The notes beneath the pieces are model-generated. The model had not been told where the DNA came from. It searched no databases and worked only from the letters and a program-made list of their open reading frames with translations. Of a stretch of 64,000 nucleotides of DNA, positions 55,508 to 61,241 are shown in pieces (the first letter of the stretch is position 1; each line of letters begins with the position of its first letter). The stretch lies in assembly GCA_030430075.1 (NCBI GenBank), contig JAUIGN010000014.1, forward strand, positions 62,001 to 126,000, read 5' to 3'. This DNA is from a bacterium. GTDB taxonomy: Bacteria; Planctomycetota; Planctomycetia; Pirellulales; Pirellulaceae. A program made the position numbers and the translations under genes.

Positions 55508-55717
55508 CGCGCGAGGCTGCCCCCGGTACCGACTAAGCATGGAATGGGTAAACGCGTCGTGCGCAACTGGCCTCGACGGTGAAGATGTGGCCACGTTGAT
55601 CATCATCCGGGTAAGGGAACGGCGGGAATGGTCGTGCAGAGTACGACCTGGGGGACGATGAAACTGGTGCTGGCGGGACGTTCCGCGGTTGTCACCTTGC
55701 CGGAGTTCGAACGGCCA

Positions 55718-55743
55718 GGAGCCGGCCAGGATCGGCCGGCTCC
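55718..55743 (-). terminator. Strong GC hairpin downstream of the DJ-1/PfpI gene
   Basis: Perfect 10-bp arms GGAGCCGGCC and GGCCGGCTCC enclose a 6-base loop. It lies about 100 bases beyond the stop of the 55844-56923 gene. There is no T-run, so Rho-independent termination is uncertain. Confidence 0.4.
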
Positions 55744-55750
55744 CGAGGGG

Positions 55751-55813
55751 CTACTGGGGCTACTGGGGGTACCGGGGGTACCGGGGGTACCGGGGGTACC
55801 GGGGGTACCGGGA
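55751..55813. repeat. 9-bp tandem array, seven units
   Basis: Two CTACTGGGG units are followed by five GTACCGGG(G/A) units without interruption. The array lies between the DJ-1/PfpI stop codon and the strong hairpin. The five perfect GTACCGGGG-type units look recently expanded. Confidence 0.95.
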
Positions 55814-55843
55814 CAGTCGCGGTCACCATGGTTGTCACGTTCC

Positions 55844-56923
55844 TTACCGGTCCAGCGAGAGATCGGTCCACGAGCGGACAGGCTCGAACGCGGAATCAAC
55901 ATTCTCTGCGGTGATGATATTGCCGTCGATGAAGACGTCGTCCGTCGTCGATTCGTGATCGTCGCTCGTTTCGGCGAGGTACTCGAGGATGGCCGGTGAC
56001 TCCACGTCGTCACGCGTTTCCTGCATGGTCCCGCCGTGCGAGGTCGGCACGTGGGCTGCCCAGTCCGCCACGCGATGGCCGGCAAGCGGACTCGCACCAT
56101 CGACGCGGGCCCAGGCAAGCACCGACACGCCGTTGCAGATCGCGGCCAGATACTTGTCTTGATCCACGAAATCGTTGATCAGGTCATTGACCACCTCGTT
56201 GACGACGTCGGAATCGTCTCGCGCGGCCCCGTCGTACGTTGTCTCATTGGCGTACTGATAGCTGGCCGCACCGTAGCCGCCGACAAATACCACCGCCGAA
56301 TAATCTTCCGCCTTCACATCGGACAATGCCAGGTCGGGTGTGACATTCGGTTCACGTCCTTCGACCACCGAGATGGCATGCGGCGTGGCGGTTTCCGTCG
56401 TCGCCGCGGCAACGACCACTTCCAAGCCGGCGGCTTCCAGCGATTCACGCGTCTCGAAGTACTCGCGGTGATAGAAGTCCTGGTTGGCGATCGCCATCAA
56501 GATCGGTTTGGGCTGAGACTCTTGACGTTCGTCTGCCCCTTCTTCTTCCTGGTGGTCGGCGATCAATGCAGTTGCCAGGACATCGCCAAACATTCGGGCC
56601 GAATCGTAGTTCTCGGCCGTGATGATCCGGCCGTCGATCACCACGTCGTCGCTCGACGTGGTCGGGTCGCCAACCGAGCCGGAAGCGACCAGCACGGCAC
56701 CTTGCGCGTCGAACTCCGCGACCACGGCTGGCGCTGTCGAGTCGTCATCATCCTGCGCCGGTGGTTCGTCGCCTCCTCCGTCAAACGGTGCCACGGAGAA
56801 GACGCGGCGCCCTTCCAGCGATTCCAAATGCAATCGCCGCTTCTGGTTGCGGCGTGGTTGGCGCTTTTTGCCGGACGATGCTGCTGATTCGGTACGGAAT
56901 GCATTCCACAATGACAATGACAT
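55844..56923 (-). CDS. Exported DJ-1/PfpI-family protein with duplicated terminal motif
   Basis: 359 residues. The basic N-terminus RQPRRNQKRRLHLESLEGRRVFSV resembles the LEPR-XLL-type export motif of planctomycetes. Residues 140-345 are a DJ-1/PfpI domain: PILMAIANQDFYHREYFETR, YSAVVFVGGYGAAS and the nucleophile elbow AAICNGVSVLAWA with Cys263. The domain ends with DDVFIDGNIITAENVDSA (328-345), the usual last strand of the family. A second copy, DDVVIDGRIITAENYDSA, lies at residues 92-109, before the domain starts, followed by a Glu-rich linker. The family includes glyoxalases, chaperones and peptidase-like proteins; its activity here is unknown. Export of such a domain is uncommon. Confidence 0.85.
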   Translation of the reverse strand: MSLSLWNAFRTESAASSGKKRQPRRNQKRRLHLESLEGRRVFSVAPFDGGGDEPPAQDDDDSTAPAVVAEFDAQGAVLVASGSVGDPTTSSDDVVIDGRIITAENYDSARMFGDVLATALIADHQEEEGADERQESQPKPILMAIANQDFYHREYFETRESLEAAGLEVVVAAATTETATPHAISVVEGREPNVTPDLALSDVKAEDYSAVVFVGGYGAASYQYANETTYDGAARDDSDVVNEVVNDLINDFVDQDKYLAAICNGVSVLAWARVDGASPLAGHRVADWAAHVPTSHGGTMQETRDDVESPAILEYLAETSDDHESTTDDVFIDGNIITAENVDSAFEPVRSWTDLSLDR

Positions 56924-57287
56924 GGTGACGCTCCTTTTGACTTGGCGCTGTTGGCTTTGAGTTCAGGGGGCATGCCCTGTTACAAGTCAAATGGCCGGTT
57001 GGCGGGCGATCTTTCACGAAAAGTTTTCAGATTTTCGCGATTCGTCCCTGTCTGGTCCTGCCCAGCGCGGCCAGACAGCAAAGCACGCGCACTCAAGGAG
57101 GTGAAGTTGGCGAAAGCGCCGGCCAGCGGGCCAGCCGACGCGTTAGGAGGGAAACGGCCGGAGACGCCGCGCGGCGATTCTTCCTGCGCTGTAGGGCCAG
57201 GCGGTCGTGCCAGGCGTCCACCGTCCGGCAACGGCGGTGACCTCCAGGAAGCGAAAGGTCTTCAGGAAATGGTCGGTGACGCGTTGC
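56924..57287. other. Intergenic region between the TadG-like stop and the DJ-1/PfpI start
   Basis: This 364-bp stretch must carry the promoter of the DJ-1/PfpI gene. A good-looking AAGGAGGTGA at 57095-57104 points rightwards, but the short frame after it overlaps the TadG-like gene and has poor composition. No other structure was seen. Confidence 0.5.
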
Positions 57288-58619
57288 TCAGTCGGCGCCG
57301 TTTCCTGATGCACAAATAAAGTTCTCGATGCGGACCAAGCGGGCCCGGCGCGTCGAGCACGTATACAAGGCGATGGTCTTGGCCGAGACGCAATAATCCG
57401 CAACGGGAATTCCAAACAAGTTGCTGCAGATACTGCTGACACGAACCGTTGCTTGAGCGCGAACGCCAAAGAAATCCTGCCCTGAGCCGCTCAGCAGGAC
57501 GTACGACTGCCCATTGCTGCCCACACCAGCCGTGGGTGGGCAAGGAAGGTCGGCAACTCCCGATGGATTGACCACGAACGTTCCGGTGACCGGATCGATC
57601 AGCCGTGGGTCATAGCAATCGTTCTTGCGATCCGTGTTGTCGACCAGGATACCCGAAGCGACTGCTGTCGTGCTGAAGGTGACCGTGACACCGACACGCC
57701 CACCGACCCCGTCGCCGTCGATGTTATTCGGCGGTCGAATCACGGCCGCGCCGAATCGGAAGCGATCGCCGGGCGCAAAGCCGTCGTCGCCACCATCGGC
57801 CGAAAACAAGATTGTCAAGTACCGTCCGCCTCCGGAAATGCTAAAGGTGATCTGCGTGGCAGGATTTGCGAATCCGAACACGTCGGCCTGGCTGTTGCCG
57901 CTCGTATCGCGCACCGCGTTAGTAGCCAGGCCATCCAGCAGATTGGCGGACACTTGGGGAACGCCCGTAAAGACAAACGTGCCACCCATCGCCTGGGCGT
58001 CCAGCACGACGGAAACGACGCGCAGCGTGCCGGGTGTCAGGGGCGTGTTGTGAAACGAGATGCCCCATTCCCGGTTTTGGGCGGTTTGCAGATTTCCACT
58101 GCCTGATGCGTCGACCACAATCGTTCCGGCTCCGCAGGAAGGAGCTTCGCTGGCATCAAATGTCAGCTCGCCGGTGAGCGTGTTCTCAATGATCTTCCCG
58201 AACACGAGATTGCCGTCGACCGGCGGTCCTTTCACGTCGTCGCACAGTTTGTTCTCGTTGGGATTCATCCCGAGGTCGTACGTCCCCAGGTTGGAGGCGA
58301 TCGTGACACTCTGTTCCCGAACCGTGTTCGCGGCGGCAAGTTGCATTCCGCGACTTCGCCCGCCGGCCGTCCAGCCTGGACCGCTGGCGGCAGCATTCTG
58401 GCCCCATTCTTTCGCCGCAGCCAAGGCGGCGGCTTCAAGCGAGTTTTCCAATTCGACTCGAGCGACCCAGGCGTTCCCTACTTCGAGGACCGCGCACAGC
58501 AGGATGGCAAAGATCGGCAGGGAAAGAATCAGCCAGATCGTGGCGACGCCGCGCCGCCTGCACTGTGATCGCCCCGGCCCGCGTGATCGTGCGGCAGATG
58601 TGCTTGTGGCGTGTTGCAT
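57288..58619 (-). CDS. TadG/TadE-like pseudopilin-type protein
   Basis: 443 residues from the ATG at 58619 (MQHATSTSAAR), with GGTGA eight bases upstream; a GTG at 58631 is four codons longer. A basic N-terminus (GRSQCRRRGVATIWLILSLPIFAILLCAVLEVGNAWVARVELENSLEAAALAAA) gives the prepilin-like RRG-A-helix of TadE/TadG proteins, described here only in part. A Gly/Asp-rich secreted body follows, with several cysteines and a strand-rich tail. Family knowledge: minor pseudopilins of the tight-adherence (Flp pilus) system. The Tad ATPase and secretin genes are not in the window. It lies beside two TadE-like genes and a Flp-like gene. Confidence 0.82.
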   Translation of the reverse strand: MQHATSTSAARSRGPGRSQCRRRGVATIWLILSLPIFAILLCAVLEVGNAWVARVELENSLEAAALAAAKEWGQNAAASGPGWTAGGRSRGMQLAAANTVREQSVTIASNLGTYDLGMNPNENKLCDDVKGPPVDGNLVFGKIIENTLTGELTFDASEAPSCGAGTIVVDASGSGNLQTAQNREWGISFHNTPLTPGTLRVVSVVLDAQAMGGTFVFTGVPQVSANLLDGLATNAVRDTSGNSQADVFGFANPATQITFSISGGGRYLTILFSADGGDDGFAPGDRFRFGAAVIRPPNNIDGDGVGGRVGVTVTFSTTAVASGILVDNTDRKNDCYDPRLIDPVTGTFVVNPSGVADLPCPPTAGVGSNGQSYVLLSGSGQDFFGVRAQATVRVSSICSNLFGIPVADYCVSAKTIALYTCSTRRARLVRIENFICASGNGAD

Positions 58620-58644
58620 GACGGCATTCACCCTCGTCTGAGAT

Positions 58645-58745
58645 ATTCATCAACCGTTGGGCGTTCGGCTGCGATCAGTAAATTCACTGCAGTTCCGTAG
58701 GTCATCCTGTGCACGACGATTCCCGCTGAATCGTTGTTCGCCCGC
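58645..58745 (+). repeat. Dispersed repeat, shorter copy 3
   Basis: TTCATCAACCGTTGGGCGTT at the left end and GATTCCCGCTGAATCGTTGT near the right end match the two ends of copy 1, with an internal deletion of about 50 bp. It lies upstream of the TadG-like gene in the 58620-58974 gap. Confidence 0.65.
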
Positions 58746-58935
58746 TGCCTATTCCGTCGAGAAGGCTTGTATCCGATGTTGCTTTACGAATGAGTCAAGT
58801 TGGCGCGACCGACGGGAGCGGACGATTGACGGCTGCGCGGCAAACGAGCCTTCGGCAAGCAACGCGCGGCCGTATATCTGCGGACTTCCGTTGGTCGTCC
58901 TGGTCCATTCGCTGCGCAAGTATCAATAATACGCC

Positions 58936-58974
58936 GCGAGCGTTAGCTCGCCGTCGGTCCGAGGCCCTGCCTCG
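58936..58974 (-). terminator. Two hairpins directly after the TadE-like stop
   Basis: CGAGG-CCCTG-CCTCG (58960-58974) and GCGAGC-GTTA-GCTCGC (58936-58951) follow the TadE-like stop codon at 58975. Read on the minus strand, the second hairpin is followed by an AT-rich GGCGTATTATTGATA. A transcription terminator is plausible. The GTTA-loop hairpin resembles those in the dispersed repeat. Confidence 0.5.
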
Positions 58975-59550
58975 CTAGAGCTCGTAACAGAACGTCGTCG
59001 AGGAATACGTTGTGCAACCCGTGATGTCGAAGCCGAAGGCCTGCAAGCAATTCGGCATCAGTTCTTCCAGGGCCACGCACACAGAAATCCGTACGCTGTT
59101 GGGCGGAATTGCCGTAGCCGGCTCGGAGCACGCAGGGCAATCTGGTACGTAGTCGGTCCTGAGCGTCTGTTCCATAAAACCGCTCGACATATTGACGTTA
59201 TGTTCCAGAATGATGGCACACGGGTCGATTCCCGAACTGGCAAGTTGTTGGAGAATTGCGTCGGTGATCGCGGACGGAACGGGGTCGCCCGCGACGTCGC
59301 CTTCATTGGGCAGGGGCGACGTCTGTGAAGCAAAGACGCCGCCTACTCGGGAGGCGATGGCCACCTGCTGGTAATTCCAGAGATACAGGGCGAACTCGAC
59401 GACGGCGAACGCCAGGATGGCATAGATGGGCGTCACCAGGATGATCTCAAGCGTCACGGCTCCATGGCGCCGCGCGGCCCGCCTGCGGTGGTGACCGTTT
59501 GCGCACGTCGATTCTACGGGACGACTGTTGTGGCCGGATCGGTTCGTCAT
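58975..59550 (-). CDS. TadE-like pseudopilin
   Basis: 191 residues. The long basic leader ends in RRHGAVTLEIILVTPIYAILAFAVVEFALYLWNYQQVAIASR, the TadE-type G-A-x-x-x-E motif plus hydrophobic helix. The Glu five residues into the helix is the conserved pseudopilin glutamate. The C-terminal domain is strand-rich with paired cysteines (PDCPACSEP, RISVCVALEELMPNCLQAFG, TGCTTY, TFCYEL), suggesting disulfides. Family knowledge: TadE proteins are processed by the TadV prepilin peptidase and take part in Flp pilus assembly. It lies upstream of the TadG-like gene on the same strand, separated by the repeat-bearing gap. Confidence 0.87.
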   Translation of the reverse strand: MTNRSGHNSRPVESTCANGHHRRRAARRHGAVTLEIILVTPIYAILAFAVVEFALYLWNYQQVAIASRVGGVFASQTSPLPNEGDVAGDPVPSAITDAILQQLASSGIDPCAIILEHNVNMSSGFMEQTLRTDYVPDCPACSEPATAIPPNSVRISVCVALEELMPNCLQAFGFDITGCTTYSSTTFCYEL

Positions 59551-59962
59551 AACGCCGTGATGTGTTGAGTGTGTTGAAACGCTCTGCTGGCCGCGTCGAT
59601 GACCGCCGTGGCTGGATCTTCACGCTGCCCTGCTCTCTCAGGAAGCAAAGGCTGTGCCGGGCCGCGATAACATCTTGCGACGCGGGGATCGACGGGCGTT
59701 CTGCCTGGATCGCTGTTGCGAGAAGACCTCACGATGTTGTCTTTAGACGACATACGCGTCTTGCCCTGTTTCCGCCTGCTGCCTGTTCCCAAGGCGTGAA
59801 TGCGCATCGAGTTGTTTGGCACGCGATCTGCGAAGTTGTCCGCCCGGCGCCGTGATCAGGTTGGAGTCATCACGGTGGAAAGTAGATACAACAAGCGTTA
59901 CCCCACTGGGATGTCGCAGGCGGCTGTTTGCCACAACCCTTAGCTATCAAAAAGGGCGTGAC
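59551..59962. other. Divergent promoter region of the pseudopilin cluster
   Basis: These 412 bp separate the minus-strand TadE-like gene from the plus-strand Flp-like gene, so both must be transcribed from here. I see no consensus promoter, repeat or additional coding frame that convinces. Confidence 0.5.
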
Positions 59963-60154
59963 ATGATGAGACGCGTGGTGTTTCGAGCTCGCAGACGCCG
60001 TCCCGCCAAAGGCGCCGTATTCGCCGAATACCTGGTGCTCCTGACGGTCGTCGGCATCGGCGTCGTTGCCGGTATCGCAGCGGTCCGGTTGGCCCTGATT
60101 ACCGAGATCGGGGACCTCTTCACGGCGATCGCGAATGTAACGTGTCCGCCGTAG
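59963..60154 (+). CDS. Flp-type pilin-like small protein
   Basis: 63 residues from the ATG at 59963 (MMRRVVFRARRRR). A short, highly basic leader ends at KGAVFAEYLVLLTVVGIGVVAGIAAVRLALI, a G-A-x-x-x-E-Y motif followed by one long hydrophobic helix, as in Flp/Fap pilins and related pseudopilins. It ends in a short tail (EIGDLFTAIANVTCPP). This is the likely major or minor pilin of the cluster; the TadE-like gene follows after 61 bp on the same strand. Confidence 0.8.
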   Translation: MMRRVVFRARRRRPAKGAVFAEYLVLLTVVGIGVVAGIAAVRLALITEIGDLFTAIANVTCPP

Positions 60155-60215
60155 GTAGCCGCTTCCTGGCAGCGGTGGCAAGCGTGCTCGAATCCGGGAT
60201 GAGAGGTATAACGGG

Positions 60216-60683
60216 ATGACGTACAAGATGCGACGAAAGCGGCGCGGAGCGGTGACGCTGGAGTTCATTATCGGCGTTCTCGTGCTGGTCATCGCGACGT
60301 TTGCCATTATGCAGTTGGGCATTACGGCAATCGTCAGCTACGGGATTTCCCATGCCGCCACAGTGGCCGCGCGCGAGGCAGGGAAAGGGGCGGACATCGC
60401 CGATCTGGAAGACGTCGTTGAATACGTCCTTGCCCCGTACAACCTGACCGTCGGCAGCAGCCTCGTCGTGATTCTCGAAGATCCCTCGTTCGTCCTGCCG
60501 CAACGAGCCGGTACCTTGGACTGTGACCCTCCTGCAAGCCCCGCGTTGATGGTGGATACGGTGCGTGTCACCGTTTGCGTGCGGCTGGATACTGCGCCCT
60601 TTGTGAATCTGCTGTCGGTGTTCGGGATTGACATCTCAGATCGCTGTATCCGCGCCAGTTCGGTCGTCAATAAAGAAGCATGA
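60216..60683 (+). CDS. TadE-like pseudopilin
   Basis: 155 residues, with GAGAGG about 9 bases before the ATG. MTYKMRRKRRGAVTLEFIIG begins a basic leader with the TadE G-A-x-x-x-E motif and is followed by a hydrophobic helix (VLVLVIATFAIMQLGITAI). The soluble part is strand-rich, with a cysteine each in TLDCDPPASP, RVTVCVRLDT and DRCIRASS. The RVTVCVRL...PFVNLLSVFGIDI pattern parallels RISVCVALEELMPNCLQAFGFDI in the TadE-like protein at 58975-59550, so the two are paralogues that probably form a heteromeric pseudopilin complex. Confidence 0.87.
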   Translation: MTYKMRRKRRGAVTLEFIIGVLVLVIATFAIMQLGITAIVSYGISHAATVAAREAGKGADIADLEDVVEYVLAPYNLTVGSSLVVILEDPSFVLPQRAGTLDCDPPASPALMVDTVRVTVCVRLDTAPFVNLLSVFGIDISDRCIRASSVVNKEA

Positions 60684-61127
60684 TCGGTCCGCGGCTGGTT
60701 AGCGACGCAGCCCAACGGCGAGTCCAACAAGACCAACGAGCAGACGCCGCGCGCCGCGGTAGCCAGTCGCGGCCCCATGCCGACTCGCCTTGGCTGCTGC
60801 TTCATTCCGTCAAGGTTACGGTCCATGTGGCCGAGAGAAGTGAGACGGAAGTGCACGTGATTGAGGGGGCGGCGGACGTTTACGATGCGGAGGGGCTCGA
60901 CCACCGGTCGAGCAATGAGATTCACTTGGTCAACGGGGAAGCCGGAAAATTTGCCAAGGGTCGAGAACGGTCCCGGCGTTGACATTGTTTTCTTCGACCT
61001 GCAGACATTTGCCAACCCGCCCGACGGCGACGCCTTTCACGTCAGCCCGCTGAGGTTTCGCGACGACCTCAGATCCCATACCATCCAATTTATGGTCTCA
61101 CCATGGAATCGGCCGGCGAGACGGTAA
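60680..61127 (+). pseudogene. FecR-like fragment with a probable frameshift
   Basis: Frame 2 from about 60806 reads SVKVTVHVAERSETEVHVIEGAADVYDAEGL, a strand pattern like the FecR domain, and stops at 60982. The next frame then continues with GPGVDIVFFDLQTFANPPDGDAFHV before a stop at 61127, as if one base had been lost or gained near 60955-60970. The first frame also begins with an ATGA overlap on the preceding TadE-like gene, but its first 40 residues look non-coding. I read this as the remains of a FecR/LamG-type exported protein. It could also be non-coding sequence with chance open frames. Confidence 0.4.
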
Positions 61128-61241
61128 TAGGGCTGTTTTTCCAGGACGCATTGGATGATAAACACTATGTTGATCCTGTGTTTCTGGGCGGCCTGCCGGC
61201 GATCGAGTGACGGTTTCGGTTTAACCCCACGAAAGGTGGTT

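Larger units (their letters stand above)
55174..55843. other. 670-bp regulatory/intergenic region upstream of hoxE
   Basis: The region holds the hoxE promoter zone with the 16-bp palindrome (55304-55319), repeat copy 2 (55355-55507), a strong hairpin (55718-55743) and a 9-bp tandem array (55751-55813). Short open frames exist on both strands across the array but encode only low-complexity GVP or GTP repeats plus atypical sequence, so I call no gene here. Confidence 0.6.

Noticed and set aside
55751..55813. CRISPR-like array
   Set aside because: The units are 9 bp and contiguous, without spacers; it is a minisatellite and no cas gene is present.
57101..57319. Short plus-strand frame after a perfect AAGGAGGTGA
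   Set aside because: It has Gly/Pro/Arg-rich composition, runs into the 3' end of the TadG-like gene and starts only at GTG/TTG. The Shine-Dalgarno match is probably chance.
60338..61015. 225-codon open frame on the minus strand
   Set aside because: It covers the antisense of the TadE-like gene and the FecR-like fragment and has shadow-type composition.
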